Shown in pieces: positions 47,147 through 57,548 of a stretch of 64,000 bases of DNA (positions within the stretch are counted from its first letter, which is position 1; the number at the start of each line of letters is the position of its first letter). The stretch covers positions 434,001 to 498,000 of the forward strand of contig SEYW01000001.1 of the NCBI GenBank assembly GCA_004168015.1, read 5' to 3'. Below the pieces are notes generated by a model. The model saw only the letters and a program-made list of their open reading frames with translations. It did no database searches and was not told where the DNA came from. The position numbers were made by a program, and so were the translations under genes. The DNA comes from Methylolobus aquaticus (lineage in GTDB: Bacteria; Pseudomonadota; Gammaproteobacteria; Methylococcales; Methylococcaceae).

Positions 47147-49864
47147 TCAGGCCAGCTTGCCATGGCAATTCTTGTACTTCTGACCGGAACCGCAGGGACA
47201 GGGCTCGTTGCGACCGACCTTGCGCTCGTCGCGGACGAACGGCTTCGCCTCCGCCTTCGTGGGCGCCTCATCGGGGACTGCCTCCGCTTCCGGTTCGAGT
47301 GCGCTGACGTCGGCATGCTGGTACTGCATGTCGTCGATCGCCGGCTGATTCTGCTCCTCGATGACGCGGATGTCCTCTTCGCCACGTACCTGGACACGCG
47401 ACACGATACCGATGAACTCGTCCTTGATGCCTTCCAGCATCGACGTGAACATCTCGAACGCTTCCCGCTTGTACTCCTGCTTCGGATCCTTCTGGGCATA
47501 GCCGCGCAGATGGATCCCCTGTCGCAAATGGTCCATGGCCGCCAGATGTTCCTTCCAGGCGTTGTCCAACACCTGCAGCAACACCGACTTCTCGAACGGA
47601 TGCATGACTTCCGGCCCGATTGCCTCGACCTTGCCGCGGTAAATGGCTTCAGTGGACTCGATGATCCGTTCCCGCAAGGTCTCCTCGTGCAGATCCGGAT
47701 GCTCGTCCAGCCACGCGCCGATGGGCAGCGCCGCGCCCAACTCCCGATCCAGGGCTTCCTCCAGCCCCTTCACGTTCCATTGCTCCTCCATCGTCATCGG
47801 CGGGATGTACTGATTGATCAACGTGGTGAGCATGTCGGCGCGCATGCTGGTGACGGTCCCGGAGATATCTTCCGCTTCCATCAACTCCTCGCGCATGTGA
47901 TAGATCACCTTGCGCTGATCATTCGCGACGTTGTCGTATTCCAGCAACTGCTTGCGGATGTCGAAGTTCCGCGCTTCGACCTTCCGCTGTGCGTTCTCGA
48001 TCGCCCGTGTCACCCACGGATGCTCGATTGCCTCGCCCTCCTGCATCCCCAGCTTCTGCATCAGCGCCGACACCCGCTCGGACGCGAAAATGCGCATCAG
48101 AGGATCTTCCAGCGCAAGATAGAAACGGGTGGAACCCGGATCGCCCTGACGGCCCGAGCGGCCGCGCAACTGGTTGTCGACGCGACGCGATTCGTGACGT
48201 TCGGAGCCCACCACATGAAGCCCCCCCGCCTCGATGACCTGCCGGTGACGCTCCTGCCATTCGGCGCGCAGACCCGCGATGACGCCGGTGTCGTCGGTGC
48301 CGGCCCGCGCGATATCCTCCTCGAGGCTGCCGCCGAGCACGATGTCGGTACCACGGCCGGCCATGTTCGTCGCGATGGTCACGGCGCCGGGACGCCCGGC
48401 CTGCGCGACGATGTGGGCCTCCATCTCGTGCTGTTTGGCGTTCAGCACGTTGTGGGCGATACCGGCTTGCCGTAACAGACCCGCCAGCAGTTCCGAGTTT
48501 TCGATCGACGTGGTGCCGACCAGCACGGGCTGGCCGCGTTCGACGCAATCCTTGATGTCCTCGATGATCGCCAGGAACTTTTCCCGCGTCGTCAGGTACA
48601 CGACGTCACCCAGGTCCTTCCGGACCATCGCCTGATTGGTCGGAATCACCACGACCTCGAGGCCATAGATCTGATGGAACTCCGGTGCCTCGGTGTCCGC
48701 GGTGCCAGTCATGCCGGACAGCTTGTTATACAGACGGAAATAGTTCTGAAAGGTGATCGATGCCAGCGTCTGGTTCTCGTTCTGTACCGGCACGTTTTCC
48801 TTGGCTTCGATCGCCTGATGCAGCCCCTCGGACCAGCGCCGGCCCGGCATGGCGCGCCCCGTGAACTCGTCGACGATGATGACCTGATTGTCCCGAACGA
48901 TGTATTCGACATCCTTCTGAAACAGCACATGCGCGCGAAGACACGCATTGATGTAGTGCATCAGGCGGATGTTGACGGCATCGTAGAGGCTTTCGTTCGG
49001 GCTCATCAAGCCGTTGCGCACGAGCAGGTTCTCGATGCGCTCGTGCCCGGCATCGGTCAGGTGGACCTGCCTGGCTTTCTCGTCGACCGAATAGTCCCCT
49101 GGACCGTCCTCCTTCTCCTGTTTTGTCAGCGACGGGATGATGGCCGTCATCTTGTGGTACAGGTCACTGCGGTCCTCGGTCGGACCCGAAATGATCAGGG
49201 GCGTCCGGGCCTCGTCAATCAGGATCGAGTCGACCTCGTCAACGATCGCGAAGAACCGCCCGCGCTGGACCTTCTGATCCAGCGTGAAAGCCATGTTGTC
49301 GCGCAGGTAGTCGAAACCGTATTCGTTGTTGGTGCCGTAAGTGATATCGGCAGCGTAGGCGTCACGCCGCTCTTCCTGGCTGAGCCCGGCCACGATGACC
49401 CCGGTCGTCATACCCAGAAAGCCGTAGATCTTTCCCATCCAGGCCGCATCGCGACGCGCGAGGTAGTCGTTGACCGTCACGACATGGACGCCTTTGCCAG
49501 GCAGGGCATTCAGATACGCCGCCAGAGTCGCGACCAGCGTCTTGCCTTCACCGGTCTTCATTTCGGCGATCTTGCCGTCATGCAGCACCATGCCGCCGAT
49601 GAGCTGCACATCGAAATGACGCATGCTCAGCGTCCGGCGCGAGGCCTCGCGAACCGCGGCGAACGCTTCGGGCAGCAGGTCGCTCAGCGTTTCACCGGCG
49701 GCGAGCCGCTCGCGAAACTCGACGGTCTTTTGGCGTAGCGCGTCATCCGAGAGCGCGGTGTAGGTGGGCTCGAGCTGATTGATCTTCTTGACGATCCGCC
49801 GCTTCTTCTTGATCAGTCGCTCATTGCGACTGCCAAGGATGGTCTTGAATAGCTTCTGGAGCAT
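47147..49864 (-). CDS. secA: Preprotein translocase ATPase SecA
   Basis: Motor driving secretory proteins through SecYEG, working with SecB. 905 aa: DEAD motor with Walker [38 protein letters not shown], and the helical scaffold. The C-terminal zinc/SecB-binding motif is complete ([14 protein letters not shown]). ATG 49864 ([14 protein letters not shown]) is the start; 48 unconserved codons extend upstream. Confidence 0.98.
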   Translation of the reverse strand: MLQKLFKTILGSRNERLIKKKRRIVKKINQLEPTYTALSDDALRQKTVEFRERLAAGETLSDLLPEAFAAVREASRRTLSMRHFDVQLIGGMVLHDGKIAEMKTGEGKTLVATLAAYLNALPGKGVHVVTVNDYLARRDAAWMGKIYGFLGMTTGVIVAGLSQEERRDAYAADITYGTNNEYGFDYLRDNMAFTLDQKVQRGRFFAIVDEVDSILIDEARTPLIISGPTEDRSDLYHKMTAIIPSLTKQEKEDGPGDYSVDEKARQVHLTDAGHERIENLLVRNGLMSPNESLYDAVNIRLMHYINACLRAHVLFQKDVEYIVRDNQVIIVDEFTGRAMPGRRWSEGLHQAIEAKENVPVQNENQTLASITFQNYFRLYNKLSGMTGTADTEAPEFHQIYGLEVVVIPTNQAMVRKDLGDVVYLTTREKFLAIIEDIKDCVERGQPVLVGTTSIENSELLAGLLRQAGIAHNVLNAKQHEMEAHIVAQAGRPGAVTIATNMAGRGTDIVLGGSLEEDIARAGTDDTGVIAGLRAEWQERHRQVIEAGGLHVVGSERHESRRVDNQLRGRSGRQGDPGSTRFYLALEDPLMRIFASERVSALMQKLGMQEGEAIEHPWVTRAIENAQRKVEARNFDIRKQLLEYDNVANDQRKVIYHMREELMEAEDISGTVTSMRADMLTTLINQYIPPMTMEEQWNVKGLEEALDRELGAALPIGAWLDEHPDLHEETLRERIIESTEAIYRGKVEAIGPEVMHPFEKSVLLQVLDNAWKEHLAAMDHLRQGIHLRGYAQKDPKQEYKREAFEMFTSMLEGIKDEFIGIVSRVQVRGEEDIRVIEEQNQPAIDDMQYQHADVSALEPEAEAVPDEAPTKAEAKPFVRDERKVGRNEPCPCGSGQKYKNCHGKLA

Positions 49865-50053
49865 CTTGGCGATAGTTCCGTGGCGACAAATAAACCGGCG
49901 ATGATAGCGCAAATGTGCCCGGCGGTAATCATCGGCTCCCACCCGACTGCCCCGGCTCGGTCGGCGGCCGCGCGCCCCCGTGCTGCGGATCCCACCAACG
50001 AACGGCAACGCGCTTTAATGCAGACGGGCCGCCTTTCGATGCGGAACCTTACA

Positions 50054-50059
50054 TATAAT
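50054..50059 (+). promoter_or_regulatory. -10 element of uvrC promoter
   Basis: A perfect TATAAT. The -35 region is poor (CTTTCG-like near 50031-50038). Predicted start is about 50066, too close to the in-frame GTG at 50068 for a normal leader and about 20 nt before ATG 50086, so it supports the ATG. Confidence 0.5.
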
Positions 50060-50085
50060 GGCGTGCCGTGAACCACGCCCCCCGA

Positions 50086-51927
50086 ATGAATACGCCCGAC
50101 ACCAACCCTCCACCCTTCGACGCACCGTCCTTCCTGGCGACACTGACGCAGCGACCGGGTGTCTACCGGATGCTCGACGGCCAGGGCGAAGTGATCTATG
50201 TCGGCAAGGCCAAGAATCTCAAGAGACGTCTAGCAAGCCATTTTGGACAGGGCGATGCATCAAGCAAGCAGCGGGCGATGATCACGCGCGTCCGCGACGT
50301 GCAGGTCACGGTCACGCATACCGAGCGCGAAGCCCTGTTGCTAGAGAATCAACTGATCAAGGCGCACAAACCGCGTTACAACATCAACCTCCGGGACGAC
50401 AAAAGCTACCCCTACATCACCGTCTCGACCCATCAGGAATTTCCTCGAGTGTCGTTCCACCGCGGCGCGCGCCCCAAACAGGGCCGCCACTTCGGCCCTT
50501 TTGCCAGCGCCGGCGCGGTGCGCGAGAGCCTGAAGCTGTTGCAGAAGATCTTTCGGGTACGGCAGTGCCGTGACTCTTTTTTTCGGAATCGGAGCCGGCC
50601 CTGCCTGCAGCATCAGATCCAGCGCTGCACGGCGCCGTGTGTCGGGCTGATCGACGCGGCCGGCTATGCGGAAGACGTCGCGGATACGGTGCTGTTTCTG
50701 GAGGGCAAGGGCGAACGGTTGATCGGGCAACTGATCGAACGCATGCAAAAGGCCTCGGAACGACAGCACTTCGAACTGGCCGCCCGCTACCGCGACCAGA
50801 TCGCCAGCCTCCGAACCGTGCTGGCAACGCAGGCTGTAGCCGGCGAAACCGGCGATCTGGACATCATCGCCGCGGCCTGCCACGGCGCGATGGCCTGCGT
50901 GCAGGTGGTTTTCATTCGGACCGGGCAACTGGTCGGAGACCGTACCTTTTTCCTGCAGGCACCCGACGACACCGACGCCGCAGACCTGATTGAGGCGTTC
51001 ATCCCTCAGTACTACCTCGACCGACCGGTGCCGCGCGAACTCATCGTCAGTCACGAACTGCGGAATGAAACCTTGCTCGCAGAGTTCCTGACCATTCAGG
51101 CGCAGCATCCGGTCGGAATCTCCGCCCGTGTTCGGGGCGAGCGCCTCAAACGCCTGCAACTGGCGGTGACGAACGCCGAAAGTCTGTTGAAGTCCAGGCT
51201 GTCCTCGCGCATGGACCAGCGCGACCGCTTCGATGACCTCGGCCGCGCGCTGGGATTGGCCCAGACGCCGAACCGGCTCGAATGTTTCGACATCAGCCAT
51301 CTGCAGGGAGACCAGACGGTCGCGTCCTGTGTCGTTTTCGATCGTGACGGACCGCTGAAATCAGCGTATCGTCGGTTCAACATCGAGGGCGTGCAGCCCG
51401 GCGACGATTACGCCGCACTGGCCCAGGCGGTGGATCGACGCTACCAACGCATACGCCGCGGCGAGGTGGAAGCACCCGACATCCTGTTCATCGACGGCGG
51501 CAAGGGACAGGTTCGCGCGGTCCAGGATGCGCTCGATGCGCTCGGCATGGCCGAAATCACGGTACTCGGCGTCGCCAAAGGACCCGATCGCCGGGCGGGG
51601 ATGGAGGTCCTGTTTCGGCCGGACCATGGCAGCGGCATTGAACTGCCCACAAGTTCGCCCGCTCGCCTGCTGATCCAACACATCCGCGACGAGGCACATC
51701 GCTTCGCGATCACTGGACATCGCCAACGGCGCCGTTCCGGCGCAACGACTTCGATTCTGGACTCGATCGAGGGACTCGGTCCCAAGCGGCGGCAGACCCT
51801 GCTGCACCATTTCGGTGGGCTGCGTGAAATCGGGCGGGCCGGCGTCGATGCTCTGTGCAGTGTTCAGGGCATCAATCGCCAGCTTGCTCAACGCATTTAT
51901 GAGACCCTGAACGAGCGGGATTCCTGA
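50086..51927 (+). CDS. uvrC: UvrABC system protein C
   Basis: Dual-incision nuclease of nucleotide excision repair. 613 aa: GIY-YIG nuclease (GVYRMLDGQGEVIYVGKAKNLKRR), UvrB-binding UVR motif near 200 (RMQKASERQHFELAARYRDQIASL), RNase H-like nuclease (FDISHLQGDQTVASCVVFDRDG; DILFIDGGKGQV) and C-terminal HhH domain. ATG 50086 gives the E. coli-like length; GTG 50068 adds six residues and would leave an almost leaderless message. pgsA begins 2 nt after its stop. Confidence 0.97.
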   Translation: MNTPDTNPPPFDAPSFLATLTQRPGVYRMLDGQGEVIYVGKAKNLKRRLASHFGQGDASSKQRAMITRVRDVQVTVTHTEREALLLENQLIKAHKPRYNINLRDDKSYPYITVSTHQEFPRVSFHRGARPKQGRHFGPFASAGAVRESLKLLQKIFRVRQCRDSFFRNRSRPCLQHQIQRCTAPCVGLIDAAGYAEDVADTVLFLEGKGERLIGQLIERMQKASERQHFELAARYRDQIASLRTVLATQAVAGETGDLDIIAAACHGAMACVQVVFIRTGQLVGDRTFFLQAPDDTDAADLIEAFIPQYYLDRPVPRELIVSHELRNETLLAEFLTIQAQHPVGISARVRGERLKRLQLAVTNAESLLKSRLSSRMDQRDRFDDLGRALGLAQTPNRLECFDISHLQGDQTVASCVVFDRDGPLKSAYRRFNIEGVQPGDDYAALAQAVDRRYQRIRRGEVEAPDILFIDGGKGQVRAVQDALDALGMAEITVLGVAKGPDRRAGMEVLFRPDHGSGIELPTSSPARLLIQHIRDEAHRFAITGHRQRRRSGATTSILDSIEGLGPKRRQTLLHHFGGLREIGRAGVDALCSVQGINRQLAQRIYETLNERDS

Positions 51928-51929
51928 CC

Positions 51930-52487
51930 ATGGAACTCAATCTGCCTACCGCCCTGACCCTGTTGAGGATCGTGCTAATCCCCTTCCTGGTCCTGGCGTT
52001 CTACCTGCCCTGGAAGGGTGCGCACATCATTTGCGCGGTCATCTTCCTGATCGCTGCAATCACCGACTGGCTCGACGGCTATCTGGCACGCAAGATGAGC
52101 CAGACGACACAGTTCGGTGCGTTTCTGGACCCCGTGGCGGACAAACTGATGGTCGTCGTCACACTGGTACTCGTGGTGCAGGCAGACCCGAGCCCCTATG
52201 TGGCCATTGCCGCGGCGGTCATCATCGGACGGGAGATCACGATTGCGTCCCTGCGTGAGTGGATGGCGGAAATCGGTCAACGCAACCGCGTCGCGGTAAG
52301 CTGGCTGGGCAAATGGAAAACGACCACGCAGATGATCGCAATCATCACCCTGCTATTCAGCATGGACGTGTGGGAACAACCGCTGAAACCGATTGGCCAG
52401 GCACTCCTTGCCATTTCCGCGGTCCTGACGCTCTGGTCGATGATCTGCTATCTGAAAGCGGCCATCCCGGCACTCCGCGGGCCCTGA
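51930..52487 (+). CDS. pgsA: CDP-diacylglycerol--glycerol-3-phosphate 3-phosphatidyltransferase
   Basis: Makes phosphatidylglycerophosphate from CDP-diacylglycerol and glycerol-3-phosphate. 185-aa membrane protein with the CDP-alcohol phosphatidyltransferase motif D-G-x2-A-R-x8-G-x3-D-x3-D in DWLDGYLARKMSQTTQFGAF and LDPVADKL. The uvrC-pgsA pair is conserved in gammaproteobacteria. Gap 2 nt. Confidence 0.96.
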   Translation: MELNLPTALTLLRIVLIPFLVLAFYLPWKGAHIICAVIFLIAAITDWLDGYLARKMSQTTQFGAFLDPVADKLMVVVTLVLVVQADPSPYVAIAAAVIIGREITIASLREWMAEIGQRNRVAVSWLGKWKTTTQMIAIITLLFSMDVWEQPLKPIGQALLAISAVLTLWSMICYLKAAIPALRGP

Positions 52488-52548
52488 GCGCGCCAATCGC
52501 AGCCGGCCGATCCAGCAAAGCCCCGTCCGCACTTGCTGTCTCGGCCGA

Positions 52549-52890
52549 CTACTTGGTCGTCAGCGCCTTTTCGAGCTTGTTCTGCAGAATACTCGCTTCT
52601 TGGGCATCGTCACTGGCGACGAGGATCATCACGAATACGCCGGTGTCGATCTTTAGGCACTCGACGATCCCGGCCGTCTTTTCGCTCCACGAACGCACCG
52701 AGTCGTTGTCCTTGACGATCCGCCCGGTCTTGTCACCCAGCATGACGGCCTCGGCCTTGCTCAGGCAATCCGCCTGACTCAATACCGTATGGACGTGATG
52801 CCAGTAGACGTTGGGCGCGGCGTTAACAACAACCGCACCGCTCAGCAGCAGCGCACCGACCGCCAGAGACGATAAACGCTTTACAGACAT
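52549..52890 (-). CDS. Hypothetical small secreted protein
   Basis: 113 aa with a clear signal peptide (LSSLAVGALLLSGAVVVNAA) and an 88-residue mature part with two cysteines (QADCLSKAEAVM and GIVECLKID), likely a disulfide. The order of strands and helices (GVFVMILVASDD then QNKLEKAL) resembles a small alpha/beta periplasmic domain. I do not recognise the family. ATG 52890 is the start; the open frame extends far upstream through the gap. Confidence 0.72.
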   Translation of the reverse strand: MSVKRLSSLAVGALLLSGAVVVNAAPNVYWHHVHTVLSQADCLSKAEAVMLGDKTGRIVKDNDSVRSWSEKTAGIVECLKIDTGVFVMILVASDDAQEASILQNKLEKALTTK

Positions 52891-53098
52891 GGCATTGCTC
52901 CCTTGCTTTGGCTGAAATGGAACCAGCGACGGACTGACTCGCGCCCTTCCCGAGATTGCGGGGTACGACCGGCGGACTGGCCGCCGCCGTGGGCGCACCG
53001 CCCGCCGCGACAAGATCATACACGCATTTCGAGCGGGGCCATCAAGCACGGCAGCGAGTGGGCACATCGTCCCGACCTGCCGTGAGCAGCGTATTCGA

Positions 53099-54220
53099 TC
53101 AGCAACAGCCGCCGGATCGACCGCCGTCGGCCACCTGCCGTCCACCCTTGGTTTCAGCCGGGGTCCGCCGCGTGCCCGCCGGCGCGCACCAGGCCTGCGG
53201 CTCCGCCAGGGTACGAGGCACAATCCCGATGAAGTCGCCGCGGTTCGGACCCTCGGTGAGCAAGCCAAAAGTCCGCTCACAGACGGCGATGCGCTCCCCG
53301 CGCGGAAACACATGGCCTTCCTCGTCACGCACCTCGGCGTAGGGACCGCGATAGAGCACCGCATGCCCGCGATCGACGCATTCGGACCCGCGACCTTTCA
53401 CGGCACAGACCGTCACCGCCCGAAACTCGATCCTGTCGATCACCTGCCACGGATCGACCGCCCACTGGTCGATCCGGACCGCCCCGAATCCCGCCCTGAC
53501 GAAGGCATCGACGAACGCGTGCTCCTGGAATGCCCCGGCAATGCAACCGCTCCACAATTCGGGTTGTGCCTTAAGCTCCGGCGGGACCGGTTCGTCGCAG
53601 ACGATGTCCGAAATCGCGACCCGTCCACCCGGCTTCAGCACCCGAAAAATCTCGCTGAACAAGCGGAGCTTATCGGCATCGCCGACCAGATTCAGGACAC
53701 AGTTCGAAATGACCAGATCGACCGACTCGTCCGCCACCAACGGCCGACCTTGCCGTTGTTCATCCTGCCAGGCACGCAGCGCGTGCCACGACTTCACGTC
53801 ATGGACCGGGTACTCGCTCAGAAAACGCTCCATCGCCTCGACGTCGAGCGCCAGATCCTGGATGTATCCCTTGCGGAAACTTACCCGATTGCCGCCTAAG
53901 GCTGCGGCCATCTCGGCCTCGTACTTTCGGGCCAGCGCCAGCATGTCGTCATTCATGTCCACGCCGATCACATGCCCCTCTGCCCCCACGAGCTGCGCGG
54001 CAATGTAGCAGACCTTGCCGCCACCCGAACCCAGATCGAGGACATGATCCCCTTCACGCACGTAGCGCGATGGATCGCCGCAGCCGTAGTCCTTTTCGAT
54101 GATCTCCGGGGGCAGCTGCTTCAACAGCTCACGGTCATAGTCCACCGGGCAGCAAAGCGACTCCTCGCGTTCGCGGGCGCCCTGGCTGTATCGTTCGATG
54201 ACCGAATTTTCTACATTCAT
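53099..54220 (-). CDS. arsM: Arsenosugar-type arsenite S-adenosylmethionine methyltransferase
   Basis: Methylates As(III) with SAM. 373 aa: SAM motif VLDLGSGGGKVCYIAAQLVG (about 60-79) and the As(III)-binding cysteines Cys47 (DYGCGDPS), Cys174 (ISNCVLNL) and Cys226 (SGCIAGAF), plus Cys23-Cys24. A 100-residue C-terminal extension ends GGCC, a further possible thiol site. It overlaps arsS by 4 bp (ATGA), so methylation is coupled to the radical-SAM step. ATG 54220 is set by that overlap and the conserved N-terminus. Confidence 0.9.
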   Translation of the reverse strand: MNVENSVIERYSQGAREREESLCCPVDYDRELLKQLPPEIIEKDYGCGDPSRYVREGDHVLDLGSGGGKVCYIAAQLVGAEGHVIGVDMNDDMLALARKYEAEMAAALGGNRVSFRKGYIQDLALDVEAMERFLSEYPVHDVKSWHALRAWQDEQRQGRPLVADESVDLVISNCVLNLVGDADKLRLFSEIFRVLKPGGRVAISDIVCDEPVPPELKAQPELWSGCIAGAFQEHAFVDAFVRAGFGAVRIDQWAVDPWQVIDRIEFRAVTVCAVKGRGSECVDRGHAVLYRGPYAEVRDEEGHVFPRGERIAVCERTFGLLTEGPNRGDFIGIVPRTLAEPQAWCAPAGTRRTPAETKGGRQVADGGRSGGCC

Positions 54221-55212
54221 TGGGAGTTTTCCTTCAAGGTCGTGGGGACGGATCGGTCGAGACCCAGGGCTCCGCCGCAACTGCTGCCGGGACCGGCAGT
54301 GCAGCCGTAGCAGTGGTTGGCCGTCGCGATCGACGCCCCGGTCAGGCGGCCTGGGTCCAGCTGACTAATGTGAACGCGCGCCCCGCCGAGCGGGAGACCC
54401 AGCATCTGGTTGAAGTCGCAGTCGTAGAGGTAGCCGCGCCAGTCGATACTGATCAGGCTGCGACACATCACGCTCCCCAGGTTACCTGGTCGGTGCGCGT
54501 TGCGCAGAAGGCTCATATATGCGTCGAACTCCCCGCGGGACACCAGCGTACTGCCGAAGCGCTGGATAGGCATGTTGGTCAGTGCAAACAGCTGATTGAA
54601 GCGGATGCCGTAGCGCGCGGCCAGTTCCCGCCGGTAGTCCGCTTCGAGCTCCCGCTGGGGCGGTGGCAATACCGGCCCCTGTGGATTGAACACGAGATTC
54701 AACGCCAAGCCCGACCCCTCCTGGCCATAGCCCAGTGCATTGAGCCGGTGCAAAGCGCGCACGCTGGCTTCGAAGACGCCGCGTCCGCGCTGACGGTCGA
54801 CGTTATCTTCCAGGTAGCATGGCAACGACGCGACGATCTCGACCGCACAGTCGGCAAGAAAATCGGCCAGGTCGCCATAGCCGGGCTCTTCCAGAATCGT
54901 CAGATTGCAGCGGTCGATGACCTTGACTCCCAGCCCCCGGGCAGTTGCGACAACGTGTCGAAAATGCGGGTTCATTTCCGGGGCACCGCCGGTCAGGTCG
55001 AGGGTCGCTGCTCCGGAGGCCCGCAGAAACCGCAGCACCTGCTCCATTGTCTCACTTAACATCACCTCCCGGCGCGTCGGTCCGGCGTTCACATGGCAGT
55101 GAACACAGGCCTGGTTGCATTGATACCCGAGATTGACCTGAACGACCTCTAGAGCAGCCCGGTCAATTGGAGGGAAATCGCTATCGTGCAGCAGAGGCAA
55201 GGTGGCATGCAT
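54217..55212 (-). CDS. arsS: Arsenosugar biosynthesis radical SAM protein ArsS
   Basis: 331-aa radical SAM enzyme which joins a 5'-deoxyadenosyl group to dimethylarsinite on the way to arsenosugars. The cluster triad is Cys32-x3-Cys36-x2-Cys39 (CNQACVHC). The C-terminal DUF3641-type region has CDFN near 266 and Cys301, Cys304, Cys312 (CYGCTAGPGSSCGG), fitting auxiliary metal or arsenic ligands. Some homologues are selenoproteins; here cysteines are used. It is the first gene of the arsS-arsM pair and diverges from the flavoprotein fusion 188 bp away. Confidence 0.9.
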   Translation of the reverse strand: MHATLPLLHDSDFPPIDRAALEVVQVNLGYQCNQACVHCHVNAGPTRREVMLSETMEQVLRFLRASGAATLDLTGGAPEMNPHFRHVVATARGLGVKVIDRCNLTILEEPGYGDLADFLADCAVEIVASLPCYLEDNVDRQRGRGVFEASVRALHRLNALGYGQEGSGLALNLVFNPQGPVLPPPQRELEADYRRELAARYGIRFNQLFALTNMPIQRFGSTLVSRGEFDAYMSLLRNAHRPGNLGSVMCRSLISIDWRGYLYDCDFNQMLGLPLGGARVHISQLDPGRLTGASIATANHCYGCTAGPGSSCGGALGLDRSVPTTLKENSQ

Positions 55213-55400
55213 TGCAAATCTCGGCTAGTGGCGGGGTCGGTCGGGTCGGCCGGCTGCGGCAATGGCGCACTTGCCGATGAGACCGCGTCTTATCGGGACG
55301 GTTCGACGCCGACGCGAGCGCTGCCGCACACTCCATGGTACGTTACCGTTCGCGCACCGCGTTTTCAAACACTCACCAGCCACGGCGAGGCCGCACCCGG

Positions 55401-57548
55401 ATGCAACGTTCCCGTCTCCTCGTGTTTCTGATTGCCGTCGCATGCGTTGCCGCCTTCTTCGCGCTCGGCCTGGACCACCTGCTGACGCTGGAGGCACTGC
55501 ACGCAAGACAAGCCGCTGCGATCGCATACCGCGAGGCTCACCCCCTGCTGGCTGCCGGTGCCTACGCGGCCATCTACGTGGTCGTAACCGGACTCTCGCT
55601 ACCCGGCGCCACTGTGCTGACGCTGGCCGGCGGCGCGCTGTTCGGGCTTCTGTGGGGCACGGTGATCGTGTCCTTTGCCTCGACCATCGGGGCCACACTG
55701 GCCTTCCTCGGCGCGCGGTTTCTATTTCGCGATGCCGTTCAGGCGCACTTTGGCGAACGCATGCAGATCATCGACGCCGGTATCGCGCGCGAGGGTCTGC
55801 TCTACCTGTTCACGCTGCGGCTCGTGCCGCTCTTTCCGTTTTTCGTGATTAATCTGCTGATGGGCTTGACGGCCATGCGTCCGCTGAGCTTCGCAGCGGT
55901 CAGCCAGCTCGGCATGCTCGCCGGCACGGTCGTTTACGTCAATGCGGGCACACAGCTCGCTCAACTCGATTCCCTGGTCGGCGTCCTGTCCCCGCGGCTG
56001 TTGTTCGCCTTCGCCTTGCTTGGCGTCTTCCCGCTGTTCGCACGCCGGGCCGTCGACCTGCTCCGGGCACGCAAGGTCTACCGCGGATGGTGTAAACCTG
56101 CGCACTTCGACCGCAACGTGATTGTGATCGGCGCCGGCTCGGGCGGACTCGTCAGCGCTTACCTGGCGGCCGCCCTAAAGGCCAGGGTGACCTTGATCGA
56201 AAAGCAACGGATGGGAGGCGACTGCCTCAATACGGGCTGCGTGCCATCGAAGGCGCTGATCAGAACCGCCAGACTCCTGGCACAAATCCAGCAAGCCCCC
56301 CGGTACGGGATCCGCCGAGCCAGCGCGGTCTTCGACTTCGCGACCGCCATGGAACGCGTACAGGAAGTGGTCCGCGCGATCGCACCGCACGACTCGATTG
56401 AGCGCTATGCCGAACTGGGGGTCGAGGTCATTCAAGGCACCGCGCAAATCGTCAGCCCGTGGGCCGTCTCCACCGAGACCGACGGCGGCCGCATCACGCT
56501 GACGACCCGCAACATCATCGTTGCGACCGGCGCGCGGCCGGTTGTCCCGCCGTTGCCAGGACTCGCCGAAGCCGGCTACCTGACCTCAGACACGATCTGG
56601 GACCTGCGCACCCTGCCCGAACGCCTGCTGATCCTCGGCGGTGGCCCGATCGGCTGTGAACTGGCGCAATGCTTCGCCCGCTTCGGCAGCCGCGTCAGCA
56701 TCGTCGAACTCGCACCGCAGCTGATGGTGCGCGAAGACCTGGATGTGTCCGAATCGGTCGCCGAACACTTGCAGGCGGATGGCGTTGATCTGTACTTACG
56801 GCACCGCGCGCTGCGGGTCCTCAACGAGAATGGCACCACGCAACTGGTAGCTGATCATCAAGGTACCGAGATCCGGATCCCATTCGATGCGGTGCTGGTC
56901 GCTGTCGGCCGGATCGCCAACACCACCGGCTACGGGCTGGAGACGCTCGGCATCCCGACCAGTGCCCGGGACACCATCGAAGTCAACGAATTTCTACAGA
57001 CGCGCTACCCGAACATCTATGCCTGCGGCGATGTGGCCGGGCCGTTCCAGTTTACCCATGCCGCCGCGCATCAGGCTTGGTACGCCGTGGTGAACGCCCT
57101 GTTCGGAAGCCTCCGACGGTTCCGCACCGACTATTCGACGCTTCCCTATGCCACTTTCACCGACCCGGAGATCGCCCGCGTCGGACTCAACGAACAAGAG
57201 GCACTCGCCCGTGGCATCAGGTACGAAATCACGCGCTACCCGCTGAAGGAACTGGATCGAGCGATCATCGACAGCGTCGCCGACGGCTTCGTCAAGGTTC
57301 TGACCGCACCGGGCCGGGACCGCATCCTCGGTGTCACGATCGTGGGCGAGCATGCCGGCGAGCTGATCGCCGAATTCGTCATGGCGATGAAGCACGGGAT
57401 CGGATTGAACAAGTTGCTGGGGACCGTGCACATCTATCCGACGCTGGCAGAAGCCAACAAATACGCGGCCGGCGTCTGGAAGCGGACCCACGCGCCGGCG
57501 CGCCTGCTACGCTGGGTAAAGGGCTACCTGGCCTGGCTCCGTGGCTGA
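55401..57548 (+). CDS. VTT/TVP38 membrane domain fused to FAD-dependent disulfide oxidoreductase
   Basis: 715 aa. Residues 1-225 form a VTT (DedA/TMEM64-like) domain with about six membrane segments (SLPGATVLTLAGGALFGLLWG, FLGARFLFRD). Residues 237-715 form a pyridine nucleotide-disulfide oxidoreductase: FAD motif VIGAGSGG (242-249), redox pair Cys275/Cys280 (GGDCLNTGCVPSK), NAD motif LILGGGPIGCELAQ and a dimerisation domain (TVHIYPTLAE). The mercury-binding N-terminal HMA domain and C-terminal Cys pair of MerA are absent, so mercury reduction is unlikely. The partner glycosyltransferase overlaps by 8 bp, tying it to arsenosugar chemistry. ATG 55401 is the start. Confidence 0.9.
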   Translation: MQRSRLLVFLIAVACVAAFFALGLDHLLTLEALHARQAAAIAYREAHPLLAAGAYAAIYVVVTGLSLPGATVLTLAGGALFGLLWGTVIVSFASTIGATLAFLGARFLFRDAVQAHFGERMQIIDAGIAREGLLYLFTLRLVPLFPFFVINLLMGLTAMRPLSFAAVSQLGMLAGTVVYVNAGTQLAQLDSLVGVLSPRLLFAFALLGVFPLFARRAVDLLRARKVYRGWCKPAHFDRNVIVIGAGSGGLVSAYLAAALKARVTLIEKQRMGGDCLNTGCVPSKALIRTARLLAQIQQAPRYGIRRASAVFDFATAMERVQEVVRAIAPHDSIERYAELGVEVIQGTAQIVSPWAVSTETDGGRITLTTRNIIVATGARPVVPPLPGLAEAGYLTSDTIWDLRTLPERLLILGGGPIGCELAQCFARFGSRVSIVELAPQLMVREDLDVSESVAEHLQADGVDLYLRHRALRVLNENGTTQLVADHQGTEIRIPFDAVLVAVGRIANTTGYGLETLGIPTSARDTIEVNEFLQTRYPNIYACGDVAGPFQFTHAAAHQAWYAVVNALFGSLRRFRTDYSTLPYATFTDPEIARVGLNEQEALARGIRYEITRYPLKELDRAIIDSVADGFVKVLTAPGRDRILGVTIVGEHAGELIAEFVMAMKHGIGLNKLLGTVHIYPTLAEANKYAAGVWKRTHAPARLLRWVKGYLAWLRG

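Noticed and set aside
46946..48475. 509-aa open frame on the plus strand across argJ and secA
   Set aside because: Runs antisense across two certain genes and shows no motif; a product of high GC content.
55401..57548. Calling the flavoprotein fusion a mercuric reductase
   Set aside because: The redox pair is shared by the whole enzyme family; the HMA domain and the C-terminal mercury-binding cysteines are absent.
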